From positions 1,116,001-1,180,000 of the forward strand of contig CM022371.1 of NCBI GenBank assembly GCA_011800155.1: a stretch of DNA of 64,000 bases, given 5' to 3'. Within the stretch, counting starts at the first letter, position 1; each line of letters begins with the position of its first letter. Below are positions 10,071 through 21,097 of the stretch, one piece after another. Source of the DNA: Flammulina velutipes (lineage: Eukaryota > Basidiomycota > Agaricomycetes > Agaricales > Physalacriaceae). The notes below the pieces were generated by a model. That model saw only the letters and a program-made list of their open reading frames with translations, made no database searches and was not told the DNA's origin. A program made the position numbers and the translations under genes.

Positions 10071-11895
10071 AGAGGAGATGCTAATCCATAACAATTCAGA
10101 CAAGGCAAGGTAGAGAGGGAGAAGAAGAAAAACTAACATGCGCATTTGAAAGCCCCATCAGACTGACAGCGCTCTGCCGATGTCGGATGTTCAAGTTGGG
10201 AGTAAGCACGAGAGCTGGGCGTCTCCTTTCGCTTTCATCGCCAGTTCCGGGTCTGTGTTCTGTGTTCTCCCCATCCTCCTCCGGCGTGGACTCGGACGAA
10301 GACTCCGAGGGCGAAGATGAGGATATGACGAAGACGCCTGCGAACGTAGCGGCACATCCGTAAAGGAAGGTTACCATAGAGTGGAAGGTCGCTTTTTGGA
10401 AGTCGCCGTATAAGATGGCGGATCCAAGGATGGCGGAGAGGTTGAATAGGACGAATTGGGTGGGAATGACGATCTGATAGATGGGTAAGAGAGTGTGGTC
10501 AAGAGGTGAAAAGGAGAGAAGAGGACTTTGCTGTCGAATTTCATGAGAGCTCTATTGAGGTATCGGATTTGGCCGACGCCAGTGAGGGCGAGGACCTATA
10601 GCGGGATTTGTTGTTAGGTATATACATAAGAGTGCGAGGTTGTTCTACTTACCAGAAGCACGGGGTATGTGATTGGATGGGTGAATATTTTGATCCATTG
10701 CATGGTTAGTAAAGTCGAGACTGCCTTTGTTGAGAGGACGGTGAATCCGCCTGCACGAAAGATGAGGGCGATATAATCGGCTGAAGATGGAGGAGCTGAC
10801 CAAATAGTGCACAAAGACCAACATCGATATAGACGTAACGTTGACCGAGAGGACCATTGGATAGAATGGATAGACATATTGCTCCCATCACATAGACGGA
10901 CGAATAGACGAGGAAGGGTGTCTGTGAGATAGCTTGGAGGAGCCCATCCGCATCTAGCCTAGTGTCTGAAGTATTTGAGGACAGGACTACCGTGATAGCG
11001 CCGACGATGGCAATTAGGATACCAACAAGATCGCGCTGTAAACGCGTTAGGTCGATTTTTCCAACGATTACGAATTTACCTTGCGAAACTGCTCCTTTAT
11101 GAGTAACGGTGCAAAGAAGCAATTGGCAATGAGGGCGAACTTGGAGTAGATGAGTTCATGCAAATGCGAGGACAACGTGTACTGACAGTACCCAGGGGTG
11201 CTACAACCGAGGCTGGCGCCCATGCATAGGATATAAAGTTGCCTAGCAGCGCAAAAGTAAGTCCGGAGCTCTCGGGGCAAATAAGTAGTGCATACCAAGT
11301 TCTCCGACGTTCATAAGTAGGAAGCCTATCCACCTAATAAGGGCCTGAGATCAAGCAAATGTTATTGGTGAATGCCGTACCACATTTTAGACCTGAGGTA
11401 GTCGCTCTCGTTTCCTTGGTCTTGCTTGACCTCCGGAGGTCTATTCCGCGAATTAGACGCGTTCGGAGGATCCACATGGATCGACCGAGTTTTCTTCCGG
11501 AACGGTGCTGCGACAAAACTGACGAGTGTTCTGCGCGGAGACTGCGTTTCCACAGCACCATAGGCAACTGTTTGCGTAGGCAGCAAAGGCTCGCTCTGTG
11601 ATGCCCTCCTCCGGGTGGCCAAAGTGACAGTTTCGGTTGATATCTCATCATCCGATGTTTCTATCTCCTCCTCATCCCGTTCATTGAGACTAGGCCCAGA
11701 AGACGGTCTCTTGCTGTTCCACGGCGAAGACTTTTCTTCATCCAGACGTTTGTGTGCTAGTTTCTGAAGATTGAGAGCCAGAGAGATGAGGATGTTCCCG
11801 CAGATAGCGACCGTTATACCGACGACGGTGGATGTGTCTAGCTCGGGCATTCTTCCGCTCAAGTCGAACGCCCAGAAGGACGAGGACGCAGACAT
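9865..11895 (-). CDS. NIPA-type magnesium transporter (DUF803 family)
   Basis: This is a multi-pass membrane transporter of the NIPA family, which moves Mg2+ (inferred). The first helix is diagnostic: VVGITVAICGNILISLALN followed by LQKLAHKRL (residues about 15-45). A long hydrophilic Ser/Glu-rich insert follows, as in fungal members. Then come GELGNFISYAWAPASVVAPLGT-type sequence (11200-11333), DLVGILIAIVGAITVVLSS, LVYSSVYVMGAICLSIL, FGGFTVLSTKAVSTLL and VTFLYGCAATFAGVFVISSS. The tail is acidic and Ser-rich, then basic. A GTTAGT donor at about 10136 and a GGATTAG acceptor keep phase into a last exon ending at 9865. Without that intron the protein would stop at 10096. The ATG at 11895 is 92 bp from the divergent SEC12 start. 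Confidence 0.85.
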
Positions 11896-11987
11896 GGACG
11901 ACAATGAAGAAGAGGCAATTCAAGACGGGCCGAATATTCCGGAAGAATGGGTGCAGCCACGTGCATTCGTATACTCCTACCACCAAG
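11896..11987. promoter_or_regulatory. very short bidirectional promoter region (NIPA / SEC12)
   Basis: Only 92 bp separate the two predicted start codons, so both 5' UTRs and core promoters must overlap or start inside the opposite gene. No clear TATA box is seen. A ccacgtg E-box-like core lies at about 11958-11964. Confidence 0.45.
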
Positions 11988-13582
11988 ATGCGTGCTCAGC
12001 ATACACCGCACAGCTTCCAGTCTTTTCCAGTCTATTCGTCGTCGTTCATTTCGGATAATGAACTCGTTCTCGGCGGAGGAGGAGGCGCATCTCGCAGTGG
12101 AATCAAAAATAAATTGGTGCGTTACTATGAACGCAGACGTGTATGAATATTCAAAGATAAATACAGAGACTGTACCATGTCGGCCAGGACCGCTCTCTGG
12201 ACATGCTCAGCGAATTTGAGCTAGAAGCCGGCGAGGATGCACCCATGAGCATGACCGTCAATCTCAAAGTACGCTCTCTACACGTCACTCAAGGATATTA
12301 TTCAAGTCTGTAGGAGCAAACCTTGGTATGCGGTATCAACAGCACCCAAGAGCTCGTCGAGAAGGGCGAGAATGAGAACTGTCGTGTTTTCGATATCAAA
12401 GAGCAGAAGTACGTGTTGGCTGTGTATATCTGAATTCAACGACTCACCCACCGCAGGCTTAGCATGTTCACCAAGAAAGGCACGCTCAACTCGGAGAATT
12501 CAGAAGAATTTCAGGTATCTCATTCTCTGTACCGTCTACTTATCGTTGACGCGTCGCTAGAAAGTATCAGTCTTGTCCAATGACGGAACCATCCTTGCAG
12601 CTGCTGGCCAGAACATAGTACGCGACACCTTACCAGATGGTTTTATTGGCTCACTCCAATCTAGCTTCACATTCTCTCGTTCCCTCTTCTTGCCCCGCTG
12701 GCCACCCCAATCACGACAGAAAATGAAATCTACGACGCCTCTTTTTCTGGAGACACCGTGAGTATTCCATGTGTCCTCCCGCGCAGTCGATTCACGCGTC
12801 CTACAGTTGGTGATAGTGACCACCGCCAACCTCCTCGTGTATCAACTCTCCCAACCCTCTACTCCTTCCAAGTACAGGAAAGGCAAACAGAAACCCGCCA
12901 CTATAACGGTTACCCTTAAACACACCGTCACCATCCCTTCAACTACAGAGGGTGGCACGTTCCGAGGTGGTCGCTATCATCCCGGCAATAGCGAAATCTT
13001 CTACACCGCAATCAACACCGCGCCTCCGCGGACCAAAAAGGCGAAATCTCTGCCCCGACAGGCTTTTGTGTGCAAATGGGATACCAAGACGTGGAGTACT
13101 GTGAAGACAAGGAAGATTGGAGATAGAGCGCTGACTTGTTTTACTGTCAGGTAAGACATACCATTTCTCTTCCCCTGATATATATTGAATCCTGCGTAGT
13201 CCTGATGGTCGTTGGCTTGGATTTGGTTCGTCCAATCTCAGTATTGGTCTACTCGATGCGGATACATTGACAGTATGTGTCAAATTAACTCTTCATCTAC
13301 CCCTTGACATTAAGCTATGTTAGCCTACGGTCAACATCCTCAAATCTCACGAATTCCCGCCGACAACGATGTGCTTCAATCCTTCGTCCCAGCTGTTCGT
13401 CTCTGGCAGCGCCGACAATACCCTTCGTATCGTGTCAGTGCCAGGCTCGGCCTCATCGTATTGTAAGTGATCTGGCTTCCTCGAAATCCGGATATTGACT
13501 TTAAAAAGCTTGGACGCTGATCTTATTATTGATCACTCTTCTTGTGGTGTTGCTTGCGATCTGGCTGGTACGGAAGAACTGA
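11988..13582 (+). CDS. SEC12-like guanine nucleotide exchange factor for Sar1
   Basis: Sec12 is an ER membrane WD40 protein that loads Sar1 with GTP to start COPII vesicle budding. The N-terminal SDNELVLGGGGGASRSGIKN segment is the family signature, with its Gly-rich loop. WD40 blades follow: VSVLSNDGTILAAAG, FRGGRYHPGNSEIFYTAIN, CFTVSPDGRWLGFGSSN and MCFNPSSQLFVSGSADNTL. The C-terminus is a single membrane anchor (LILLLITLLVVLLAIWLV) ending in a short basic RKN tail, as expected for a type II protein. About eight introns are needed, for example GTGCGT at about 12117 and GTAAGA at about 13152. Start ATG is at 11988; stop is at 13580-13582. It is tail-to-tail with the next F-box gene, 91 bp apart. 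Confidence 0.88.
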
Positions 13583-13673
13583 TACTGTTGTTTATTTCTT
13601 TGGGCTCGACGAACACGTCTACTTAATATTAATAGATTATTTTGGTTCAGTGATTCATGGATGCCTTAAGATT

Positions 13674-15515
13674 TCATCTGACAGGAGGTGGTGGTGGCGG
13701 AGGAGGCCAATAAGGCAAGACCTCTGCCTCAAAGGACAACGACGAATAAAGCGGCATTCCCAGACTATGCGAGATAACCTCCATCTCCAGCTCAGCTTTC
13801 CGCATGTCCATCAACGTCACCCACACTAAAACGATGTCCCTAAACGGTACAACCCCACGCCGTGACGCTACCAGCTCTAAAAACACATCAGCGTCAAACT
13901 GCAGACAGCCCGCCATATGGAGTGTGTGCAGCCGGGGCGCTACGATGGGGTAATCTGGCCTGATAGTCATTTCCCGGATAACCTCGTTCGTCACCCCGGG
14001 GAGGTCTTCAATCGGACCCAGCTGCAATGCCTCCAACGTCGGGGCGGCGCGCAAGAGGCGTATGATATCTTCAGGAAGCGTCTCCCCCCTCGGAAACGTC
14101 AACGTACATAACGGACACTGCGAATGCTCCACAACATCCACAACCGACGCGAACACCGCCGCTGGCAGAATAACCGTCTTTGTCGTGCTCGCATCGTGTA
14201 CGTTGAGCGAGCGCAACGACGGCAGCCGGAGCCCGTCGAACAGCTCCCACAAGGCGCGCGATTCGGTGGGGTGGCAGTGGAAGATGCGGAGCGAGACGAG
14301 GTTGTGGGATATGGCGATGGAGGAGGGGGTGTATTGTACGTCTGGGGTGCCGGTGAGGAGGCTGGCGCTCTCGAGAGCGGAGGCGCGGTCGAGGATGCGT
14401 CGGAGCTGGGCGGGGCGCGCGCCGTTTTGGAGGCGCTGGGCATGGCCGGACATGGATGAGAAGACGTGTATGGTGTCCCATGGAAGGGCGAATTGACGGT
14501 CAGCGTAGATAACGTCCGCGAGGTGCACGACGCGCAATTTTGGTGCGAGGTCGAACACTGCCATAGGCTCGGCGGGTTCCCCGGGCTGTTGGTGTCCGTC
14601 CATTTCTGGGAGGATGCGAAGTGTGTTGGTTATGAATAGGGAGGTTAAGTGTCGGAAATGCCGGCGGAGGGGTGAGAGGGCTGCTATCATGTTGGGCGGA
14701 AGTTTGAGGTATAGTTCTTTGATGCGATGTGCGAAGGGCAGGATGAAGATGGGGATTTCGGCGGGGAGGACGGTGGAGGTGGGCCAGTGGGAGATACAGA
14801 CGGAGAGTGGGTAGACGTGGGTTCGGCTGAGCTGGCGCGCCAGACGTGAGAGGTAACGATGGCTCCTCTTCGGGAAGTTGGGCTCGCAGATGTAGATGGA
14901 CATGAATGACCAGAGGGAGTGATCATCCAGAACGTCGCGTCGCCATCTCTTGCAGACAAGTTCAATTGTCCATAGGATAGATTCCGAAGACTGCAGGCTG
15001 CGTCGCCTGCTGCTCCCTTCAGGCGGCGCACCAGCAGGAAAGTCAATAGCGTGCATAAATATCTTACAGAGCACTTCGGGCGGAAGGCGCCGTAGAGGGC
15101 TCAGAACATCCCGCCGTCGTTTGATTGCGCCACCAAGCCTTTCTCGTTCCTTCTCCAGCGTTTTGAGCTGCGTAGTGATACTGTCCATGCGTGCTTGGCA
15201 TTCCGCGCGCAGTGCCTTGAGGTGCGTGGTGCATTCCTCCACGGAGCCTTTCGTCGATTCGAGATGCGCGATTGTCCGTTGGATGTCTGCTTCATCGGAT
15301 GGTCCAGGCGCGTTGTTCGTACGCGTCATATGGTAGAATGCGGGATCATCGAAGAACGTATCTGGAGGACCAGCAGAGTATGAGGGGACTTTGTGGTTAG
15401 GACATAGACAGTTTGTGTTAGTGCAGCGCCTCCAAGTGAGCTCTGGATGAGCTGCTGATGCACGAGTCAGTCCTTCTGTATGAATTTCAATGTTGTGCGT
15501 ACCAATCAATGTCAT
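13674..15515 (-). CDS. F-box protein with N-terminal coiled coil
   Basis: A nearly intron-free gene of about 600 residues. An N-terminal Cys-containing segment (CTNTNCLCPNHKVPSY) is followed by a coiled coil (about residues 80-150: ARMDSITTQLKTLEKERERL). Then comes an F-box (LRRLPPEVLCKIFMHA, LVCKRWRRDVLDD), the architecture common in agaricomycete F-box proteins. Leucine-rich segments follow (LRSLNVHDAS, LEALQLGPIED, LHTLHMAGCL). The C-terminus ends in a run of eight prolines just before the stop. The ATG at 15515 is preferred; an optional intron (GTACGC to CAGCAG, about 15424-15502) would shorten the N-terminus. The region is GC-rich and opens frames on all strands; these are shadows. The likely role is substrate choice for an SCF ubiquitin ligase. 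Confidence 0.8.
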   Translation of the reverse strand: MTLIGTHNIEIHTEGLTRASAAHPELTWRRCTNTNCLCPNHKVPSYSAGPPDTFFDDPAFYHMTRTNNAPGPSDEADIQRTIAHLESTKGSVEECTTHLKALRAECQARMDSITTQLKTLEKERERLGGAIKRRRDVLSPLRRLPPEVLCKIFMHAIDFPAGAPPEGSSRRRSLQSSESILWTIELVCKRWRRDVLDDHSLWSFMSIYICEPNFPKRSHRYLSRLARQLSRTHVYPLSVCISHWPTSTVLPAEIPIFILPFAHRIKELYLKLPPNMIAALSPLRRHFRHLTSLFITNTLRILPEMDGHQQPGEPAEPMAVFDLAPKLRVVHLADVIYADRQFALPWDTIHVFSSMSGHAQRLQNGARPAQLRRILDRASALESASLLTGTPDVQYTPSSIAISHNLVSLRIFHCHPTESRALWELFDGLRLPSLRSLNVHDASTTKTVILPAAVFASVVDVVEHSQCPLCTLTFPRGETLPEDIIRLLRAAPTLEALQLGPIEDLPGVTNEVIREMTIRPDYPIVAPRLHTLHMAGCLQFDADVFLELVASRRGVVPFRDIVLVWVTLMDMRKAELEMEVISHSLGMPLYSSLSFEAEVLPYWPPPPPPPPVR

Positions 15516-15814
15516 AGTAACTTGGAAGTATCCACAGGGTCGCCCCGCGTCTTCCACCAAGTTTGATTTTCCCACGAAAGCTGGTGCATTTACAGAGGTT
15601 CGATTTAGTGTTTATGTGTGAGATGGACTTGGAACGGTGCTGCCATTCGTTGAAACACGGCCAATACGTGCGGCTATCTATTCTACGCGCCACTGATAGA
15701 TATAAATAGTGACATCCAGTTCAGCGGCTTAGGGGGATTCGACCCTAGAGTATAATGAAATAGTGGTGAGTTTGTAAAAACACTGACAGGTCCTTCCCTC
15801 TTCACACCGTCACC

Positions 15815-16559
15815 ATGCGCCTCCTCAAACTCATATCCCTCCTCCTCCTTCCAGCCACCCTCCTCGCGAATCCCGCAAAGCCAGAACCGGCTGACCGCCT
15901 ATCCATACACGCACGCAAGATACACCTCGAGCAAATTCGCGAAATGAAAGCGCGTGCAGCGTACCCAGACCTCTTTCCCCCCGAGAAACGCGCCGAGTCA
16001 GATCCACCCCCACCGGTCTGTGGCACCCGCAGAAAGAGAGGAGAAGAAGAGGTCGAGCAAGTTCTTACTCCCAAGGAAGCCGCACTTTTCTTCAAGGGGG
16101 ACGGGCAGTTCGTGTCGTGAGCTTATTTTCTTCCTGCGAGGCGTGTTTTTTATTCTGACAATGGGCGGTTAGTGAAAATGGCACGTCATATGAAGATGAG
16201 CACTGGAGCCATGGTAAACGACAAGGGAGAGATGAAGTGGGCCGATTTCGAGGTCGGTGGTTCAAGAGCGTCGTGAATGCTGTAGGAGACGCCGTAGTGG
16301 AGGCCTCAATGCCTATCTATACCAAATGGCGGAAAAGTCAAGGCCCAGAATCGTTGTTCTACATAACCCCAGTGTGAGTGACATGGTTCACGTTTTCGGA
16401 GTAACTGACATGGTGAGCAGGACAGCGATACGTTTCAAAGATATCGACGATCTTGTGGATGAACTCCTCGATGATCCGAATTTCGAAGAGTTGCAATACA
16501 TGGCAATGCGTATCAACAGGCGATGGCTAGAGGCGGCGAAGACTGCATATCGCGCTTAG
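15815..16559 (+). CDS. predicted secreted protein, unknown family (about 215 residues)
   Basis: Exon 1 (15815-16117) encodes a clear signal peptide (LLKLISLLLLPATLLANP) followed by a charged, helical region and the phrase KAALFF-like near its end. A GTGAGC donor inside the apparent stop codon and a GGTTAG acceptor at about 16172 keep phase into exon 2. Exon 2 is WSHGKRQGRDEVGRFRGRWF, then SVVNAVGDAVVEASMP. A second intron (GTGAGT, about 16373-16420) leads to exon 3: DIDDLVDELLDDPNFEELQY to the stop at 16559. I recognise no catalytic motif. The KR and RK pairs in the middle could be processing sites, but this is a guess. Similar lineage-specific secreted proteins are common in agaricomycetes. 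It could also be read as a 100-residue single-exon protein. Confidence 0.55.
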
Positions 16560-16680
16560 ATAATAACTGAATAGCGTTTTAGACAGCACACAACCATTAA
16601 GGTATACTAGAATCTGTTTATCATTAGATAGTAGAAGCCGACAATAGAAAGAGGCTCACCGTATCAAAAGAAGGACGAAA

Positions 16681-17494
16681 TCAATCGTAATCGTCTTCCT
16701 CGACCAACTTTCTCTTGACGCCGTTAGTGGCGCTCTCGCCAGTTTGTACTTCTTCCATCGCGTCACTCCCTTCGTCATCGTCTCCTCCAGCAAACAGATC
16801 CTCGTGGTCCCCAGCGTCGCTGCCTTCATCCGCCGGTGGTGCTGGAGCAGTAATGTCCGTTTGAATAGCACTGATAGGAAATGGTGTTTCCTCGACCTCC
16901 ATGGCCATTGACTGCGGCTCTTGGGACGCAGGCCCCGGAGCAGATGCGGAAAATGGTATGGGTGCTGGCTCCATATCCTCATCATCCTCCGACTCGGATT
17001 CTACAATTTCCTCAATCTCGTCAAACTGCGGCTTTCCAGGTGGCGGCTTGTTGGGAACAAGGTCAAAGTCGATCGAGGTAAGGCATTCGGACTGCTGAGG
17101 TAGTCTGACTCCAAACACTTCGGGGACGGCAGGCAAAGGTGTTGAATTCGTTTGGGACGCCAGTGAGAGGATGTACTATTATTGTGTTGACGCGTCACGT
17201 TCGTTCGTTATCCAAATCTGGAGAACCCACCTCTTTTGGGACGCGTCCGCCAAATTCCCAGCCCACGCGCGCCTGTACAGCCAGAACGACATCGTCGTAT
17301 TCGACCTTGTCCGTTCGCCCAGCATGGTCGGCGTAGACGCGAGCATCCGTCAAGACTTGCTGGGTATATCGATGCGAAAACTCCAATAGTTGGTGCAGAA
17401 CGCCTGGCTGCGCATCGTGAACAGCGGGCGTCGACGAAAGCAGAAGCGCAATCGCCCTCGCCGTTGATGGTAAATTGTCGACCTGGCGGGACAT
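16681..17494 (-). CDS. TAF9: Transcription initiation factor TFIID subunit 9 (TAF9)
   Basis: TAF9 forms a histone-fold pair with TAF6 inside TFIID and SAGA and helps RNA polymerase II start transcription. Exon 1 (17231-17494) carries the whole histone fold: LPSTARAIALLLSS, then VLHQLLEFSHRYTQQVLTDA and DKVEYDDVVLAVQARVGWEF. Exon 2 (16681-17175) starts YILSLASQTNSTPLPAVPE, which matches the conserved post-fold helix. It ends in an acidic, low-complexity tail (VESESEDDEDMEP, DDDEGSDAMEEV) and KRKLVEEDDYD. The intron has a GTGGGT donor. It is divergent from ISU1 with 155 bp between starts. Confidence 0.92.
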
Positions 17495-17649
17495 GGCAAA
17501 GAGTCAGCCCGGACCGGATCGGCCGAAGCCCTGCCCAGCGTTATCTGATATGCCGAGTGATGATGACACACGTATTTTGAAACTCCGACTTGGTGGTCGC
17601 TCCGAAAACATCCACTTGTTCGTCACCCAATCCTTGACGTTTATCCGCC

Positions 17650-18366
17650 ATGTTTCGCTCAGCCATTTCCCGTACTCTTCTTTCCGCTCGTCCAGCTGTC
17701 GCAAGGGCAAACCTACGACCTGTACTCGCTCGCGGCTATCACGAAAAGGTTATATCTCACTACGAGCGGCCCAGAAATGTGCGTATCAAGTCTCGAGCTA
17801 GGTCTGGACTCATTTATCTGATAAAACTTTACAGGTTGGCTCTCTTCCCAAAGGTGACTTTGACGTCGGCACAGGCCTCGTAGGAGCCCCTGCGTAAGTT
17901 TCAATGTCTCTCAGTGCCACCGCGCGCCCGTTGCTCACCCGTCTTTCAAGGTGCGGCGATGTCATGAAACTCCAAATTCGCGTCGACGAGAACGGCATCA
18001 TATCCGATGTCAAGTTCAAGACCTTTGGCTGTGGCAGCGCCATTGCGTCCAGCTCGTACATGACAGAGCGCGTCAAAGGCCTCTCCCTCGAAGAGGCCGG
18101 CAAAATCAAAAACACGGAGATTGCAAAGGAACTCTGTCTACCCCCCGTCAAGCTCCACTGTTCAAGTGCGTTATCTTCCTTTCCTTTCTATCTCTATTCT
18201 GACACTCGGTTTAGTGCTGGCAGAGGACGCCATTCGGTCTGCGATTCGGGACTACCAATCCAAGCGCACCACCATGTCCAACCCCAAACAGAAGGGATTC
18301 ATCGATGTCAGCCAGAGCGTAGTCACTGGGGAGACCGTCGCAACAGCCCACCCAGGCCAAGCATGA
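17650..18366 (+). CDS. ISU1: Mitochondrial iron-sulfur cluster scaffold protein (ISU1/IscU)
   Basis: ISU1 is the scaffold on which the Nfs1 desulfurase builds [2Fe-2S] clusters in the mitochondrial matrix. The N-terminus is a basic, Arg/Ala/Ser-rich presequence ([20 protein letters not shown]). After the first intron the mature protein reads [20 protein letters not shown], then CGDVMKLQI. All three cluster cysteines are present ([22 protein letters not shown]), and the LPPVK motif for Hsp70 (Ssq1-type) binding is intact. Four exons; introns at about 17779-17833, 17894-17950 and 18164-18213. The C-terminal extension ending in AHPGQA is longer than in yeast. Confidence 0.95.
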
Positions 18367-18708
18367 TTACTTCTCCACCGTCGTTGCTTTCTTCCCGTAC
18401 ATTATTATATCACATTCCAGTTTAGTACCCGTTCTACTCGTGGGTAGTAGTATGTAACATTTGTATCACCATCGTCTTGCAATCTTCTTCCTTCCAAGTG
18501 CTGAATCTGTGTGAACCTCACCTTCGTTCTCTGTGATTATACATTGCTCATGGACAGTACTTCCAAAGTCTTCCATTGCTCACCCCACAACTCCAGTCGC
18601 TTCTGACCGTTGTTCTACCTGCAGGCAGAACTATCAATATGATGACGGATTCGACGGATTTCAATTCAAGTTACATAGTTTCTTGCCTCTCAATAATTGA
18701 TATCTAAA
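18367..18708. other. intergenic gap before a repeat element
   Basis: 3' flank of ISU1. I see no exon or RNA gene. Confidence 0.45.
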
Positions 18709-19097
18709 CACAACAGGGGCAGTAGATTTCCTCTGCCGAGGAAATAGATGAGGAAATAGACTGAGGAAGTTCAGCTTTTTCACCACTTTATTGAGCGGAG
18801 GAAATATTATTTCCTCTTATGAGGAATTAGTGTAGGAAATCAGACTTCCTCAGTGCTTTCCTCAATGATTTCTTCAGTGTTTTCCTCAGCAAACTAATTT
18901 CCTCATCCATTGGGCCGCGGAGGAAATCTTTCTTTCTGCGCCGAAGAAAGTAAGGAGGAAAATGGACTTACCCAGCTGTTAATTGGGACGAGGAAATGAG
19001 ATTTCCTCTGACAAGTAAATGGGTGAGTAAATTCCTTTTCCTCAAGTGATTTCCTCAATTGTTTTATCGGCTGAGGAAATATACCTCCCCTGTTGTG
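18709..19097. mobile_element. MITE-like non-autonomous element with terminal inverted repeats
   Basis: The 389-bp segment begins CACAACAGGGG and ends CCCCTGTTGTG. The inverted match extends, with a few mismatches, to about 24 bp and ends in ATTTCCTC / GAGGAAAT. It is flanked by AAA on both sides, a possible 3-bp target duplication but weak. The interior is packed with the octamer GAGGAAAT and its complement ATTTCCTC in alternating orientation (for example 18731-18752, 18796-18816, 19000-19080), so the strand could fold on itself many times. There is no coding potential. It lies in the gap between ISU1 and the acyl-CoA-binding gene. Confidence 0.7.
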
Positions 19098-19423
19098 AAA
19101 CAATGTCCATTGCGCCACTACTAGATTGAATTTCTAGTACTGCTTGGTTCGCTCCCTCTAAAGCACTCGACAAGATGGATGGTAATGACAAAAATTTACG
19201 CCAACAGGAACGTGAGGTTGAATCCAAAGAGCCGCCTTGTAGCCAGTATGGTGGTGGCGAAAGACATGTGGCGGCTGTGCAAGTAAGAATGGAAAAATAG
19301 TGAATTTTCACGTGAAATCAAATACATTTTGGGACATTTCCTTCCGGGCCCGCGCCGGGTGCCAACAAACACGCTCTAAACTTGCTCTTAACCATCATCT
19401 TGCGCGTCTCCTGGCCGTGCGCC

Positions 19424-20975
19424 ATGTCGTCTCAACAGCTCATCGATGCACAATTTAACCGCGCAGTTGAGATAGTTCAAGGCCTGCCAAAAACTGGACC
19501 CATACAGACAGATTATGAGGAGAAACTGACCATGTATAGGTGCGTGCAGGATACGCCACAGCTATTCATTTACTAACAAAATCCTAGCTTATACAAGCAA
19601 GGTGACACTTAATACTCGAAGCATCTCGTTTGATGCTTAAATTCTCTAGCAACTATTGGCAATGTCAAATCACCGAGGCCTGGGATCTGGGACATGTTAG
19701 GACGAGCGAAATGGTGCGCTGCCACATTTTACGAACCTTTTTGGTTGCTAATTATACCTCAAAGGGATGCATGGGCCAAGCACAAGGATATTGAGCCTGT
19801 CGAAGCCAAATGGCTCTACGTCGAGACTCTCATGAAGGTGAATAACCAGAGTAACCACATGGAGGATTCTCTTCACAGCTAGCAGGTCCTACGAAAATAC
19901 TCTGATAAAACAGTGGCCCGCAGTCTTGTCCAAGAACTGGAATCATTCGGAGGGGACCCTTTCAATCTTGTTATGAGTGGTAAGCGCATTCCATCCCCAC
20001 AATAGCGCAATTATCAATACATTTCCAGGAAGCCTCACGAGATCGGGTGACTCTGACGACTCTGGCTCTACGACATCTGAAGAAGAAAACACACCATATC
20101 CTCAACATCCCCAACCCTCCCAGCACCCTGACTCTGGCACCGAAGACGAAGAAAGTGGCGAGGACGAAGCGGGAGACCTGCCGAATGTTCGCGCAGAGCC
20201 CGATCTATTGCTGTCCAACCGGCCTGGGTCCTCGCTCTCTGCGCATAGATACCGTACGCCCATGACCGGCTCACTAGCCATGTCACCGCCGCCACACAAC
20301 GTGCCAGCGAGCCAACCCCTCCCCGGCTTCCAGACCCCTTCCGCCTTCGGCGACCCATCAAGCACACCCGCCCCCTCCACCACGTATCCCCAAAGCCTCC
20401 CGGAATCTCCGCCAGCCAATTTATACCCTCTGCATACCCAATTCCGCGCAGCCTCACAGCCTATGATGTCTCAATTCGGGCCGTATATTCCAGTGAGGCC
20501 AGCGACACGGCCGACGCTTGAGCGCGCCGTGGAGAACGTTCAATCGCAGCTGGCAGCGCTGAGCGAGCGGTTGGACTCGCTGGAGACGATGTATCTTCCA
20601 GATACACGCTCCCGCTCGTCTCTCGCGCACAGTAGGGATACCTGGCCGAGACGTCCCCGACCGGAGAGCCCTCAGTGGGACTTCGACGATCTCGGGATGT
20701 GGTCTTTGGTGCTCAACCCCGTGCAGAGAGGTGTCGAGAGCCTCTATTCGGTGGCGCGTTTTTTCAGGAATAACGAGAACAGGTCGCCGTCCGCAATTAT
20801 TATTAGGCGGCTGTGTTTAGACGTGTCATTTTTGCTGGGATGTTTGATTTTTGTACGTACCTTGTGGAAGAAGAGTGGGGCGAGGAGGCGCGATGTGAAT
20901 GCTGCTTTGGTTGTGCTGTGGAGAGCGATTTTGGGTACGAAAGATGGTAGAACCATGGTGGATCGTGGTATTTAG
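19424..20975 (+). CDS. Acyl-CoA-binding domain protein, membrane anchored (ACBD5/Atg37-like)
   Basis: The N-terminal ACBP fold is split over several short exons: LIDAQFNRAVEIVQGLPK, then IQTDYEEKLTMYSLYKQATIG-type sequence, then DMLGRAKW, then DAWAKHKDIEPVEAKWLYVE. The acyl-CoA-contacting YKQ, KW and K residues are present. A long disordered, Ser/Pro/Glu-rich region follows (20040-20480). Next is a coiled coil (LERAVENVQSQLAALSERLDSL) and a C-terminal hydrophobic segment (DVSFLLGCLIFVRTLW) close to basic residues. This order (ACBP, disordered, coiled coil, C-tail anchor) matches the peroxisomal ACBD5/Atg37 group, so a peroxisome or membrane-contact role is inferred. Start ATG is at 19424; stop is at 20975. 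Confidence 0.82.
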
Positions 20976-21097
20976 TGTATTGATCTCGGATTTTGGTTTA
21001 CTCGCGTACATATACAGTGCTTTGATGTTACAGATTCTTTTATTTCGCCGACTCTACTTATCCATAGGGGCCTACTGTTACAGGCTCTAGCTCGCGC

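Noticed and set aside
13900..15300. Several long + strand frames opposite the F-box gene
   Set aside because: They are shadows of a GC-rich coding region; the minus strand shows F-box and coiled-coil signatures, while the + frames show none.
15728..15760. tRNA-like T-arm (gggggattcgacccta)
   Set aside because: The stem and loop lengths do not fit a 5-bp stem with a 7-nt loop, and no acceptor, D or anticodon arms pair around it.
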